Below are positions 8,861 through 17,693 of a DNA stretch of 64,000 nucleotides, piece by piece (position 1 is the stretch's first letter; every line of letters starts with the position of its first letter). The notes below the pieces were generated by a model. The model saw nothing but the letters and a program-made list of their open reading frames with translations. It searched no databases and was not told the DNA's origin. Source of the stretch: Oleiphilus messinensis (lineage in GTDB: Bacteria > Pseudomonadota > Gammaproteobacteria > Pseudomonadales > Oleiphilaceae); contig NZ_CP021425.1 of NCBI RefSeq assembly GCF_002162375.1, forward strand, positions 496,001-560,000, written 5' to 3'. A program made the translations under genes and the position numbers.

Positions 8861-9556
8861 ATGAACTATGAACCGATTTATGAAAGCAACGAAAGATTTA
8901 CAGCGTTTCCTGATCCTGATGAGGTTTTTTCAACTGACTTTGAAAAAGCGATGTTGCTGCCATTGGGAATATATCGTCCAAGCATTGGTAACAACAACGA
9001 AATTCTTCTCGCAGCTCCTTATGGCGACGAACAAGGTTATATCTCTAATCGAAATAGAGGGCAGCACTGTGGAGAAACATGGTTAACCTATTCTAAGCAT
9101 GATGGAAAATGGAGATTAGATTGTTCTCCAGATGAGTTGGCTTCTTTTGATATCTATAAAGAAGATGCGATTGATGCGTATAGCAGTAGAAAAGAGGGAT
9201 TTAAAAATGACGGTTTCATTCGAAATCCACGATTTGTCGAGGGAAGTGAGGTGATTGGTGCCGATGGGCAGCCAATTAGAGAAAAAATAACACTATTTAA
9301 TTTGACCACTGAGTATGCATCTAGTGGTGAAAATTGGTTTGGTGGAATAGAACAATATTTACCATTCAAGGTTTTGCAGGATGTTGATAGTCACGGGTTC
9401 GATCTGGTTATGTTATTGGATGAGAGTGGATTTGAGTATAAATATCTTGGGCATGTTTGTGCAGCCAAGTACGCTCCCAAGATTCTTTTTGTAGATATTC
9501 ACTTTTTTTATAGCCCTTTTAATCGGAGGGTCCTGCTAGTTCATGAATTTACTTAG
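8861..9556 (+). CDS. Uncharacterised array family 3 protein (copy 1)
   Basis: Soluble 231-residue protein of a family I do not recognise. Conserved points across the copies here are YEPIYExNERFTAFPDxDE near the N-terminus, LLPLGxY, a GExWLSYS motif followed by GKWxLxC, YASSGENW, and the C-terminal EYKYLG and HFFYSPFxxRVLL blocks. The start at ATG 8861 is chosen to match the paralogue at 19276, although the frame is open further upstream. The repeated occurrence among Imm11-like genes suggests an immunity or adaptor role, but that is inference only. Confidence 0.6.
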   Translation: MNYEPIYESNERFTAFPDPDEVFSTDFEKAMLLPLGIYRPSIGNNNEILLAAPYGDEQGYISNRNRGQHCGETWLTYSKHDGKWRLDCSPDELASFDIYKEDAIDAYSSRKEGFKNDGFIRNPRFVEGSEVIGADGQPIREKITLFNLTTEYASSGENWFGGIEQYLPFKVLQDVDSHGFDLVMLLDESGFEYKYLGHVCAAKYAPKILFVDIHFFYSPFNRRVLLVHEFT

Positions 9557-9710
9557 AAGTTTGGAAAATATTTATTGATTTTAAGAGAGATTTGAACCAT
9601 GCGAGCCGTTCAATTTGTAAATTTGCTGGCTCTGTTTTAAACGTTTGTGAACCTTCATTTTGCTGAATTGAAAATAACGAATTTAACTTTAAGAATTTTA
9701 GAGCATGTAG

Positions 9711-9862
9711 AACGAACAGGACAGGCATTGCGCCGACAAGTAATTCGCCTGAGCTTTAGGTTATGACCATAGCGAAAGTGTAGTCCTTCAATTGTTGTGA
9801 ATAACGTTTCATATTCTGTAAGAGCAAGAAAAAATAGCCGTAATAGGCGAACCCATTTGTTT
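9711..9862 (+). repeat. 152-bp repeat, copy 1
   Basis: Runs from AACGAACAGGACAGGCATTG to GGCGAACCCATTTGTTT and recurs with few changes at 18817-18969. Each copy lies upstream of a family 3 gene (60 bp here, about 310 bp in the other). It has no conserved open frame. Its function is unknown; it may be a leader or a piece of a decayed mobile element. Confidence 0.8.
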
Positions 9863-10399
9863 GTGCTGTCAGCTTCACCTGCAAACACTGTAGTTTTAAG
9901 GCGGAATTTGGAGAATGAAAATTGGAATACAAATCAATATACAAGAATAATGATATTTTTACTGCTTTCCCTGACCCTGAAGAAGTTTTCGCTACCGACC
10001 TCGAAAAAAGTCTATTGCTACCATTGGGTGTTTATCATCTAACTGATAACGGTGTTCATGATATTTTACTGGCTGCTCCACTTGGAGATGAAGAAGGGAT
10101 GATTGGAAAGAGAAATCTTAAAGATCGTTGTGGTGAAACATGGTTATCATATTCGAAAAAAAACGGTAAGTGGGCTTTGGAATGTTCACTTGAGAATTTT
10201 CGATCATTTGATCATTACTCGGAAAATGCTAGAAAATCTCTGGACGAGCAGAAGATCCAATTTCAGCAAAACGGCTTTTTAAGTCATCCTTGGGGACAAG
10301 TTGAAAAACTATCTCTATTTAATACTGGCGGTTATGTGACGTGGTCTAATAGATTTGTACACACCAGTTAAGAGATAATCCTCAAAACTGGAGTGAAAA

Positions 10400-10693
10400 A
10401 TGGCTGTAAGAAAGAAGTACTCAAAAGAATTTAAATTAGATGCGATTAGCTTGGTAATAGATCAAGGCTATTCGAAGGCAGAAGCGGCAAGAAATCTTGG
10501 CATTAATCCAAATGTGCTTGGACGTTGGATTAAAGAGCATGAAAATGATGACGGTCATGCGTTTCGTGGAAATGGAAAACTGACGCCTGAGCAGGAAGAG
10601 CTTCGTCGTTTGCGAGAAGAAAACAAACGACTAAAGATGGAGCGCGATATATTAAAAAAAGCGGCCACCTTTTTTGCCACGGAAGCAAAGTAA
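10400..10693 (+). CDS. IS3-family transposase OrfA
   Basis: 97-residue DNA-binding subunit. It has a helix-turn-helix ([14 protein letters not shown] ... [20 protein letters not shown]) and a C-terminal leucine-zipper-like helix ([21 protein letters not shown]) as in other IS3 OrfA proteins. Near the 3' end the run A AAA AAA G at 10654-10661 provides a programmed -1 frameshift site, from which translation would continue into OrfB to give the OrfAB transposase. Confidence 0.93.
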   Translation: MAVRKKYSKEFKLDAISLVIDQGYSKAEAARNLGINPNVLGRWIKEHENDDGHAFRGNGKLTPEQEELRRLREENKRLKMERDILKKAATFFATEAK

Positions 10694-10722
10694 AATACGC
10701 TTTCATCACCCAGCATAAAAAG

Positions 10723-11568
10723 GTGTGGCCCGTTGGCATTATGTGCCAGCAATTGGGTGTAACGCGCTCAGGCTATTACAGCTATTTACAGCGTCAAGAC
10801 AATAAACCTGATGATCCGACTCATTCGGAGATGATTGAGTGGATACAAGATATAGCCAAATCAAGTGATGATACCTATGGCTATCGCAGGATGAAAACAG
10901 CATTAAATGTTTTGGGTTACCCGGTTGGCCGGAACAAAACCAGAAAACTGATGAAAGAAGCGGGAATAAAAGTCAAACACAAGAAGAAATACAAAGTAAC
11001 GACAAACAGCAACCATAAGCAGCCGGTTTTCGATAATCTTCTCGATCGTGAGTTTGCTGTTGAGCAGCCTGACCAGGTCTATGCGTCCGATATCACATAC
11101 GTCTGGACACAGGAAGGTTGGTTGTATTTAGCGGTAGTGATAGATCTTTACTCTAGAAAAGTAGTTGGATGGAATATGAGCTCACGCATGAAAGCGCAAA
11201 TGGTTTGTGATGCGCTCAAAATGGCAGTTTGGCAGCGTCGCCCTGAAGCTGGGCTAATACACCACTCTGATCGCGGCTCACAGTATGCCAGCAGGGATTT
11301 TAGAAAACTTCTTAAACTACATGGTTTTAAAGGCAGCATGAGTAAGAAGGGTGACTGCTGGGATAATGCCGTCGTTGAAAGTTTCTTTGGCACTTTAAAG
11401 CAGGAGCGAGTTCAGTGGAAAAGCTATCAAACAAGAGCTGAAGCTCAGCGGGACATCCTGGAATATATTTCTGTGTTTTATAACAATGAGCGGCTGCATT
11501 CGTACCTCGATTACAGAAGTCCGGTACAGTTTGAAAAAGAAATGGTTGAATTAAGAAAAGTAGCTTAA
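10723..11568 (+). CDS. IS3-family transposase OrfB (DDE integrase)
   Basis: 281 residues from a GTG, but the frame is open back through the orfA slippery site, so the true product is probably the OrfAB fusion (through [13 protein letters not shown]). The HTH_21 region ([10 protein letters not shown]) precedes the rve integrase core. The DDE residues are seen in [18 protein letters not shown] and [13 protein letters not shown]. The end [15 protein letters not shown] is characteristic. No frameshift or stop interrupts it. Confidence 0.93.
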   Translation: MWPVGIMCQQLGVTRSGYYSYLQRQDNKPDDPTHSEMIEWIQDIAKSSDDTYGYRRMKTALNVLGYPVGRNKTRKLMKEAGIKVKHKKKYKVTTNSNHKQPVFDNLLDREFAVEQPDQVYASDITYVWTQEGWLYLAVVIDLYSRKVVGWNMSSRMKAQMVCDALKMAVWQRRPEAGLIHHSDRGSQYASRDFRKLLKLHGFKGSMSKKGDCWDNAVVESFFGTLKQERVQWKSYQTRAEAQRDILEYISVFYNNERLHSYLDYRSPVQFEKEMVELRKVA

Positions 11569-11884
11569 CTGGGTTGTACAATTTTGCTTGACCACGTCAA
11601 TGCATCAAGCAAATATAACTGGTATGTAGATATTCGTAATGAAATTAGGCATCGGTTAGTTGCTACCAAGGATTCGTCTAAACAAGTCATATTGATCGAT
11701 GAGTCTGGGCACGAGTATATGTATCTAGGATTTGTTGATTCCTCTATCTATGCCCGCCCATTATTGGCGCAACTCCACTACTTCTATAGTGCGTTGAGTG
11801 AAAGGGTGTTAGTTATTCATGAGTTTTCCTGATTGCTCAATAGACTATACACACGAGTGTTTCACCGAGATTGAAATTAAACAG

Positions 11885-11937
11885 AACGAACAGGACAGAA
11901 CGAACAGGACAGGCATTGCCAAAACCCGGTGTAACTT
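11885..11937 (+). repeat. Doubled short leader before A copy 3
   Basis: The ACGAACAGGACAG unit appears twice in tandem, then GGCATTG and CCAAAACCCGGTGTAACTT lead to the ATG at 11938. It is the counterpart of 8368-8405. The doubling looks like a replication-slippage or recombination scar. Confidence 0.7.
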
Positions 11938-12651
11938 ATGTTTTATAGATTCTTATCCAAGCTCGCCACACAAGAACGATTGGAAGCATTTCCAGTACCG
12001 ATTCCCAATAGTGATAAGTCTGGATGGATGCCGGTCACGAAAAACTACGAGCAAAACTTTAAACCTATCGACACGGGTTTTAATGGTGTAGTGATGTACC
12101 AGGCTCCACGGTATGAAGAGTTAGGGCCCCATGGTCTTTGCCTTCGTTTTCATAAAGGCAAGGAAAATGAAGTCCCACCGGATATATGGGGCGTGGAGGG
12201 GAGACTGATCGTGTCCGATAAGGTTAGACGTGTGATCGAATCCGTCGATGAAATGTCCCATGAGTACATTCAAATTCAGTGTATCGACCATCAAGAAAAA
12301 CCAATTGCCACTGAACAAAACTATTACTGGTTTAACCAGAGACGTTTTCTAAAAATTACGCCAAGTGACCGTGTTGCAACTCGCGAGGAATTGGGGTTTT
12401 GCCCGTTTCAGGGGGAAGAGGATTTCCTCGCAAACGTTTTGGATGCCAGGCTTTTGAGGGAGTGCATCGAGAAGTTTCCACTCTGGCAACATTATGGAAT
12501 AGAGGGAATTAGCGGGAGACTATCTCCAGCGCGCTGTGTTCTTTATTTAAATCAATTCATGTTCAATGAACTTACAAAGAAGAAACTTTCAGGAATAGAT
12601 TTGTATAGTCAAAAGTTTGGAGTTGGCGAAGAATCGCTTATCGAATTATGA
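11938..12651 (+). CDS. Imm11/DUF1629-like protein, type A (copy 3)
   Basis: 237-residue A-type protein with all landmarks of the group: MFYRFLSKLATQERLEAFPV start, DIWGVEGRLIVSDK, HEYIQIQCID, YYWFNQRRF, LGFCPFQGEEDF and PLWQH. It differs from copy 1 mainly in the N-terminal variable loop and in the last 60 residues. Its first 70 codons are nearly identical at the DNA level to the decayed copy at 8406, a sign of recent gene conversion or duplication between the two loci. It is followed after 56 bp by a B-type gene. Inferred orphan immunity protein. Confidence 0.6.
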   Translation: MFYRFLSKLATQERLEAFPVPIPNSDKSGWMPVTKNYEQNFKPIDTGFNGVVMYQAPRYEELGPHGLCLRFHKGKENEVPPDIWGVEGRLIVSDKVRRVIESVDEMSHEYIQIQCIDHQEKPIATEQNYYWFNQRRFLKITPSDRVATREELGFCPFQGEEDFLANVLDARLLRECIEKFPLWQHYGIEGISGRLSPARCVLYLNQFMFNELTKKKLSGIDLYSQKFGVGEESLIEL

Positions 12652-12707
12652 CGCAATAATCTTGCTATTCGCTCACTATATTCACCCACGGTGACAAGGT
12701 TCCAAAA

Positions 12708-13412
12708 ATGATTAATCGGTTAAAAACGAAGCATGAAGATATTTCTTTTTTCGCGAAACGTCCAACACCACCTAGTGGCATTTTCGCTAGTCAAGAGGGT
12801 AAAGAGTACCAATGTTGTTTTGAAGAAATACCAATGGCGCCCAATTGGGCTCATTGCAGAGTATTTAAAGCGCCGATTTTGCCGGAGTGGCGGATGAATA
12901 AACACCTGGAGATTGAAAAAAGCAGAAAATCAGTCGGGGAGCTGCCTGACTTTATCGTCTGGAACCACAATATATACGTTTCAGAGATCTTGAAGCACCT
13001 TATTGATTGCGAAGACCCATTTGGTCATCAATTTTGGCCTGTAACGGTGTCGGATCAAAAAGGAAAAAACGTGACGGATAAGGCGTATTTTAGAATGAAT
13101 ATGAGACGCTTTATTATGATTGAGAATTTACAGAAAGCCCCAAAAAAAGTTGATTTTGGGATGGGCCCCACTTCGAGAGAGATGGCTTATATTCCAACAA
13201 TTCAAAATGATTTGAACACTAGACGACAGATTGAGATGTTGCCTATGTGGCAGCATATTGAAGTTGCTGAGAACGGCTACTTTCTGCTCGGGGAAGATGC
13301 TCTCTACTTAAATGCACAGTTAATGGCAAAACTCAAAAAAGCAGGCATCACCGGTATAACGGAATACACAGAATATCTTGGGAAAGCGGGGGAGACAGTA
13401 GGACATGCCTAA
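12708..13412 (+). CDS. Imm11/DUF1629-like protein, type B (copy 2)
   Basis: 234-residue B-type protein pairing with the A gene upstream. Conserved landmarks: FKAPILPEWRMN, LPDFIVWNHNIYVSE, FGHQFWPV, YFRMNMRRF, MWQHIE and GITEYTEYLGKAGETVGHA. Divergence from copies 1 and 3 is spread along the protein, so the pairs are old relative to the local DNA-level repeats. The stop overlaps an ATG at 13405 that opens a short frame, as in copy 1. Confidence 0.55.
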   Translation: MINRLKTKHEDISFFAKRPTPPSGIFASQEGKEYQCCFEEIPMAPNWAHCRVFKAPILPEWRMNKHLEIEKSRKSVGELPDFIVWNHNIYVSEILKHLIDCEDPFGHQFWPVTVSDQKGKNVTDKAYFRMNMRRFIMIENLQKAPKKVDFGMGPTSREMAYIPTIQNDLNTRRQIEMLPMWQHIEVAENGYFLLGEDALYLNAQLMAKLKKAGITGITEYTEYLGKAGETVGHA

Positions 13413-13497
13413 TTTAGATGAAAATGGACTTAGTGAGAATTTGAACGCAGCATATGCAGAGACGGTGAAACCTCGCACGGTATCTTTACCACGATGA
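13405..13497 (+). CDS. Overlapping 30-codon stub after B copy 2
   Basis: ATG at 13405 overlaps the B stop by 8 bp (CATGCCTAA). The frame reads MPNLDENGLSENLNAAYAET and ends at 13497, just before the convergent AraC gene. Together with the stub at 6881 it suggests that B genes were once followed by an overlapping third gene, of which only the first codons remain. Confidence 0.35.
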   Translation: MPNLDENGLSENLNAAYAETVKPRTVSLPR

Positions 13498-13548
13498 TGT
13501 TGCCGTTCCAGTGACTCGTGCGGAAAGCCCGCAGATCCTGATTTAATT

Positions 13549-14454
13549 TTAGGCAGTACTTTGATTGCGACGTTGGCACTGGGTTGGGGTTTCGCCGTAA
13601 AACTGGTGGAATCGGCGACTGAAGTGGCTTGGGTTGCGATATCCGAGGTCAAAGCAGACTCTTGTGATCACTTCTCCTTTACCTATTCGTTCGCGGGCTT
13701 GTTGCATTCTCAGTTGGTGTTGGAATTCGGCGGGTGTGCAGCCTAGGTGTTTTTTGAATTCACTAAAAAACCGACTTCGACTCATACAGGCGATTCGGCA
13801 TAGATTTTCCATTGCGAGAGGCTCGGATAAATGACTGCGAATGTGTTGTAAAACAGCACTTAAGCCGTTCAGGTCGGGCTTTTTCTGACAGGTTTGCAAG
13901 AGAAAGTCGCGGGTTTGCTGGCGCAGCATCCGCACTACGAGTTCGCTTATTCCCCAATCGATCAAAAGGTCGCGGTCAGCACCGTCTTCGCTGAAATTCG
14001 CCACCAGTCTTTCCAGCAGGGCTTGTGTGGCTTGAGTGTGGGGGCTGTGCAGAACGTTATCATGGCGGTATTGCCAGGTATCGAAATCGGTTTGCAACGG
14101 GGAGCGATGATTGAGTTGATCACAGATCTGATCAATTCTGGATTGACTGATTTCAATCGTCAGACAAGATGTGGGCGATTTCAGGCTGGCATCGGGAAAA
14201 TCGATCTGGATCTGCTCGCCAGGGGCCATAACAAAGGATTCCTGGGGGAAAAACTCGGCGTGATAGTCATTGCGTCCATGCAGTATTTTCCGTCCGCTAA
14301 TCATGCCGCAATACAGTAACTCGCCTGCCGCAAGGTCAACATGTTGAGCGGGCAAATAGGTGTCGTACAGACTCAATTCAGCGTTCGGGCCTGCGAATGA
14401 AATCCGGTTTTCCACCAGTGTTTTAGGTGTTTGTCGTGGTTTCAAGCGGTTCAT
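13549..14454 (-). CDS. AraC-family transcriptional regulator
   Basis: 301-residue regulator with an N-terminal ligand or oligomerisation domain and two C-terminal helix-turn-helix motifs (EPLAMENLCRIACMSRSRFF and ITRVCFDLGYRNPSHFSRRF), ending in the standard FHQFYGETPTQ. The ATG at 14454 has GAGGT at good spacing and is preferred to a longer frame reading from 14475. It is divergent from the exaC-type aldehyde dehydrogenase across a 217-bp gap, so control of that gene is likely. The effector molecule is unknown. Confidence 0.85.
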   Translation of the reverse strand: MNRLKPRQTPKTLVENRISFAGPNAELSLYDTYLPAQHVDLAAGELLYCGMISGRKILHGRNDYHAEFFPQESFVMAPGEQIQIDFPDASLKSPTSCLTIEISQSRIDQICDQLNHRSPLQTDFDTWQYRHDNVLHSPHTQATQALLERLVANFSEDGADRDLLIDWGISELVVRMLRQQTRDFLLQTCQKKPDLNGLSAVLQHIRSHLSEPLAMENLCRIACMSRSRFFSEFKKHLGCTPAEFQHQLRMQQARERIGKGEVITRVCFDLGYRNPSHFSRRFHQFYGETPTQCQRRNQSTA

Positions 14455-14671
14455 GTCTACCTCGAAAACGAACATTTTTTATTGTTGTGATGATCTTTGC
14501 CGCCAGAGGCAGTCAATCGGACTCCCAGACAACAAATTTGTACTGAGAGAACAGCAAACCGATCTGTTTGGTTATAGAGTATACAGTATCGGCGTAAGAA
14601 GCGTCGCGCGGTATAGATATATTGCACCGAAATCAAAATCCGTTACATAAAAATAAAAGAAGGTAATCACA

Positions 14672-16192
14672 ATGATCTATGGTAATCCTGGTCAGGAAAA
14701 CGCATTAGTTACGTTCAAGTCTCAATACCAGAACTATATTGGTGGAGAATGGGTGGCACCCGTACAGGGTCGTTACTTTGATAATGTATCCCCTGTTGAT
14801 GGCCAGGTATTCTGTGCCATACCTCGTTCCAGTGCCGAAGATATCGAGCTGGCACTGGATGCGGCGCACAAAGCGAAAGCTGCTTGGGGCGCGACTTCTG
14901 TGACCGAGCGCGCTAATGTATTGCTTAAAATCGCGGATCGTATGGAACAGAATCTGGAAACGCTTGCTGTTGCCGAAACCTGGGATAACGGCAAAGCCGT
15001 TAGAGAAACCCTGGCGGCCGATATACCCTTGGCGGTTGATCATTTTCGCTATTTTGCCGGGTGCATACGGGCTCAGGAAGGCACCGCAGCGGAGCTGGAT
15101 GAGCATACTGTCAGCTATCATATCCATGAGCCGCTTGGGGTCGTAGGCCAAATTATTCCCTGGAATTTCCCGTTGTTGATGGCGGCGTGGAAATTGGCTC
15201 CGGCACTGGCAGCGGGCAATTGTGTTGTACTGAAACCGGCAGAACAGACCCCCGCATCAATCCTGCTGTTGATGGAAATCATTGGTGATATCCTGCCTGC
15301 GGGTGTGATTAATATCGTCAATGGCTTCGGTGCTGAGGCCGGACAGGCTTTGGCCAGCAGCCAGCGTATCGCAAAAATTGCCTTTACCGGATCGACTCCT
15401 GTGGGTTCGCACATACTGAAATGTGCAGCGGAAAACATCATCCCTTCGACTGTCGAGCTCGGGGGCAAATCCCCAAATATATATTTCGAAGATATTCTCG
15501 ATCAGGAAGATGCCTACGTCAGTAAATGTGTAGAAGGACTGGTGCTGGCCTTTTTCAATCAGGGAGAGGTCTGCACCTGTCCTTCCCGGGCATTAATTCA
15601 TGAATCGGTCTATGAAGACTTTATGGCTAAAGTCATCCAGCGCAGTCAAGCCATTAAACGGGGCAACCCATTGGATACAGAGACACAGGTTGGCGCGCAA
15701 GCTTCTCAAGAACAGTTTGATAAAATTTTGAGCTATATCGAAATTGGACGCCAAGAGGGCGTTGAGGTGTTGCTCGGTGGTGGTGTTGAAGCCTTGGGTG
15801 GTCCTCTGGAAAGCGGATATTATATTCAGCCCACACTGTTGAAAGGGCGGAATGATATGCGCGTTTTTCAGGAAGAAATCTTCGGCCCTGTTGTCGGTAT
15901 CACGACGTTTAAAACAGAAGCTGAGGCACTGGAGATTGCCAATGCAACGGAATACGGCCTGGGTGCGGGTGTCTGGACTCGGGATATAAATCGTGCCTAC
16001 CGAATGGGGCGTGGTATTCAGGCGGGTCGGGTCTGGACTAACTGTTATCATCACTACCCCGCTCATGCGGCCTTTGGTGGCTACAAAAAATCCGGTGTGG
16101 GTCGGGAAACCCATAAAGTGGCATTGGAGCATTACCAGCAAACGAAAAACTTACTGGTCAGCTACGATATTAATCCGCTTGGATTTTTTTAA
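14672..16192 (+). CDS. exaC: NAD+-dependent aldehyde dehydrogenase ExaC
   Basis: 506-residue cytoplasmic enzyme oxidising acetaldehyde and other short aldehydes to acids, used in ethanol catabolism in pseudomonads. It starts MIYGNPGQ and ends [11 protein letters not shown], as in ExaC, and keeps nearly the same length. The general base is in [11 protein letters not shown] and the nucleophile is the Cys of FNQGEVCTC. The Rossmann motif GSTPVGS and cofactor loop [21 protein letters not shown] are intact. GAAGGT precedes the ATG. The divergent AraC gene is the probable regulator. No PQQ alcohol dehydrogenase is in the window, so the aldehyde source is elsewhere. Confidence 0.93.
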   Translation: MIYGNPGQENALVTFKSQYQNYIGGEWVAPVQGRYFDNVSPVDGQVFCAIPRSSAEDIELALDAAHKAKAAWGATSVTERANVLLKIADRMEQNLETLAVAETWDNGKAVRETLAADIPLAVDHFRYFAGCIRAQEGTAAELDEHTVSYHIHEPLGVVGQIIPWNFPLLMAAWKLAPALAAGNCVVLKPAEQTPASILLLMEIIGDILPAGVINIVNGFGAEAGQALASSQRIAKIAFTGSTPVGSHILKCAAENIIPSTVELGGKSPNIYFEDILDQEDAYVSKCVEGLVLAFFNQGEVCTCPSRALIHESVYEDFMAKVIQRSQAIKRGNPLDTETQVGAQASQEQFDKILSYIEIGRQEGVEVLLGGGVEALGGPLESGYYIQPTLLKGRNDMRVFQEEIFGPVVGITTFKTEAEALEIANATEYGLGAGVWTRDINRAYRMGRGIQAGRVWTNCYHHYPAHAAFGGYKKSGVGRETHKVALEHYQQTKNLLVSYDINPLGFF

Positions 16193-16207
16193 TTCTCGGA
16201 TCAGAGG

Positions 16208-16242
16208 ATGCAACACGGCATGTACTGCGTGCCGTGTTGCAT
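16208..16242 (+). terminator. Hairpin after exaC, possible terminator
   Basis: Perfect 13-bp stem ATGCAACACGGCA / TGCCGTGTTGCAT with a 9-base loop, 15 bp after the exaC stop. No T tract follows, so it is either an imperfect terminator or an mRNA 3'-end stabilising structure. Confidence 0.6.
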
Positions 16243-16288
16243 GGCGATTGTGAAGCTGTTGGCGAGGTTATGATCGCTTTCCTTTAAT

Positions 16289-16395
16289 TTGAGAGAGATC
16301 TCCTACAACGATTTCAGTCATTGCTTACAGACGGTAAAATGCCATAACAGTACGGCGAGGCGTCTTTTGTTTTAGCAGCGGCCTGTCATTCATAA
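16289..16395 (+). repeat. Long leader repeat, copy B
   Basis: Diverged copy of the repeat at 4204, retaining GAGATCTCCTACAAC, CATAACAGTAC, GGCGTCTTTTGTTTTAG and GCGGCCTGTCA. It ends earlier than copies A and C. The gene at 16467 follows. Confidence 0.7.
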
Positions 16396-16466
16396 AATTA
16401 ACGAAATAGATTTATACGTTAATTCTCGGCAGCTATTCGGAGCTGCAGATAAATACAGATAGTGAT

Positions 16467-16880
16467 ATGCCATATATTCGAAGAGATTGTACAGAAGCGG
16501 ATATTAATCAAATTCAAACCGTGTTAAATCAGGTGTGGGCTAAGCACGGTAAGATTTTTCCCATGAAGAAATTGGACATTCTAGTCTATGACTCACCTTT
16601 TGGGCCCATTGATTTTATGGATTTTGTGGCAGATGACCTACGAAACGATTATTTAATTCATCTTCTGGCGGATGAATATAATCAAGTGATATTTTTATTT
16701 GTTCGACGTGAAGCGGTGTTTCGAATCATCCAGCATTGGCCACGTGCCATAATCACGATAGTCAATGAACCATCTAATGAAAAGGTTCCCCCCGAAGTCA
16801 GTAGAGATGCTGCAAGGGCTATGGAAGTAACTTTGAATTTGGAGTTTGGTGACGTCGTTGTGGATGGGGAAGACAACTAA
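16467..16880 (+). CDS. Hypothetical 137-residue protein of the array
   Basis: Small soluble acidic protein, no signal peptide. The sequence alternates strands and helices (LDILVYDSPFG, YNQVIFLFVRREAVF, RAIITIVNEP) and shows no motif I can place. It lies behind leader repeat copy B, like other array genes, and before a fragment of another array gene. The ribosome site is weak. An immunity role is possible from context only. Confidence 0.5.
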   Translation: MPYIRRDCTEADINQIQTVLNQVWAKHGKIFPMKKLDILVYDSPFGPIDFMDFVADDLRNDYLIHLLADEYNQVIFLFVRREAVFRIIQHWPRAIITIVNEPSNEKVPPEVSRDAARAMEVTLNLEFGDVVVDGEDN

Positions 16881-16892
16881 TGTTGAAGTGTA

Positions 16893-17080
16893 ATGCTCAA
16901 GTCTAGCCGGACACTATCTTTAGAGAATTTTCATAGTCAATTGGCGACAGATTTCCATTGGTTGAATGAAGCCGTTCTTGATTGTAATAACGCATATAAA
17001 CTGCGACATCATTCCTCATGTGCTCCCGTGTTGGTTGAGCCACAGTTATGTTTGATACTGCCAAAGAAACGTTCTACAGC
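16893..17080 (+). pseudogene. Frameshifted C-terminal fragment of an array gene
   Basis: A stretch from TTAGAGAATTTTCATAGTC (16918) is repeated at 21841-22016. In the latter it encodes the protein end ENFHSQLATDFHWLNE ... VLPCWLSHY. Here one extra A in GCATATAAACTG shifts the frame, so the reading that starts at ATG 16893 leaves the homologous phase. It is the tail of an unidentified gene whose front is not in the window. Confidence 0.7.
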
Positions 17081-17359
17081 GGCAGAGTAGCGAAAATCCG
17101 TACTGGTCCCTTACAGCGGGCGGATCTGGTCTTCGTGCTTGGTCGCTTTTGAAAGCAGGATGCTGTTGTTCATATTGGGCTTTTTGTAGCGAAGCTTAAC
17201 GTAAGCCAGTTCATCCGTTTTGCTGGTAATGTGATCGCTCTGGATATTGCCTTGGGGGGCGTAGCGGAGTGAGTCAATGCTTTGCTTCGGGTTTGCGCTC
17301 AAGCGCATTTCAATGCCAATCAGCCGATACTTCCTCACCACGGCTGGATTGAATTCAAT
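17081..17359 (-). pseudogene. Fragment of a yfbK-like gene
   Basis: Minus-strand match to the intact gene at 22178-23803, covering its region around 22350-22727 (encoded segments EFNPAVV, YRLIG, LSANPKQSIDSLRYA and ELAYVKLRYKKPN). About 80 bp of the original is missing between the codons for RLSANPK and RLIG, and the ends are lost. It sits directly after the duplicated fragment 16918-17080, exactly as the intact gene sits after 21841-22016, so both came in one segmental duplication. Confidence 0.85.
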
Positions 17360-17545
17360 GTGAGAGAGATCTCTTACAACGATTTCAGTCATAGCTGACA
17401 GACGGTAAGGTGTCATAACAGTACAGTTAGGCGTCTTTTGTTTTAGGCATCGGCCTGTCAAATTTAGATTGAGGCATGCCCAAGTTGCTAGATAGACTTA
17501 TAACTACGTACAACTTTAGCGCTTGCGGTTTTGTGTGCGGCCACC
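17357..17545 (+). repeat. Long leader repeat, copy C
   Basis: Longest match to copy A, extending through GGCCTGTCAAATTTAGATTG, AAGTTGCTAGATAG and CAACTTTAGCGC. It abuts the yfbK fragment on the left, so the duplication junction lies at about 17357, and a DUF4261-like remnant on the right. Confidence 0.75.
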
Positions 17546-17558
17546 AACACTCAGTAGG

Positions 17559-17657
17559 CATTATTACTTCTGCACAGCATCAACTTGCCTCGATTTATAA
17601 CGCTCTGGGCGTGATGACCCTTTTCAGTAAAGTACGTGCGTTTACCAACGCTCTGTA
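17559..17657 (+). pseudogene. DUF4261-like gene remnant
   Basis: About 30 codons (AQHQLASIYNALGVMTL) match the centre of the gene at 4442 (AGHQLAAIYNALGVMTL). The rest is deleted. It follows leader copy C as the full gene follows copy A, so the whole leader and gene unit was once present twice. Confidence 0.8.
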
Positions 17658-17693
17658 ATTTCAAAGTTTTTTTAATCATTTAGTGGAATAAAA

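Larger units (their letters stand above)
10337..11599 (+). mobile_element. IS3-family insertion sequence, 1263 bp
   Basis: Complete element. The terminal inverted repeats begin TGACGTGGTC at both ends and match imperfectly over about 36 bp (10337-10372 and the complement of 11564-11599). A 3-bp target duplication ATG flanks it (10334-10336 and 11600-11602). It carries orfA and orfB with an A7 slippery stretch, and all three catalytic acidic residues are present, so it may be active. The 3' end of a related, more diverged copy is at 40398-40657. Confidence 0.93.
9922..11832 (+). pseudogene. Array family 3 gene (copy 2) split by IS3 element
   Basis: The 5' part (9922-10336) starts at TTG with GGAGAATG upstream and encodes MEYKSIYKNNDIFTAFPDPE onward, clearly homologous to the genes at 8861 and 19276. 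The 3' part (11603-11832) encodes the family C-terminus with EYMYLG and HYFYSALSERVLV. Removing the IS and one ATG target duplicate rejoins the frame exactly at GGYASSKYNW, which lines up with EYASSGENW of copy 1. The gene would be 214 residues. The insertion is therefore recent relative to the duplication, since the remaining sequence has no other lesion. Confidence 0.9.

Noticed and set aside
9655-9888. A minus-strand gene across the 152-bp repeat
   Set aside because: The reading is not kept open in the second copy of the repeat (a base insertion breaks it), so coding is not supported.
4204-17545. Integron cassette array: GTTAGGC in leader copies A and C resembles the attC core
   Set aside because: The matching inverse core (GCCTAAC-like) at attC spacing is absent, copy B lacks the motif, and no integrase is present.
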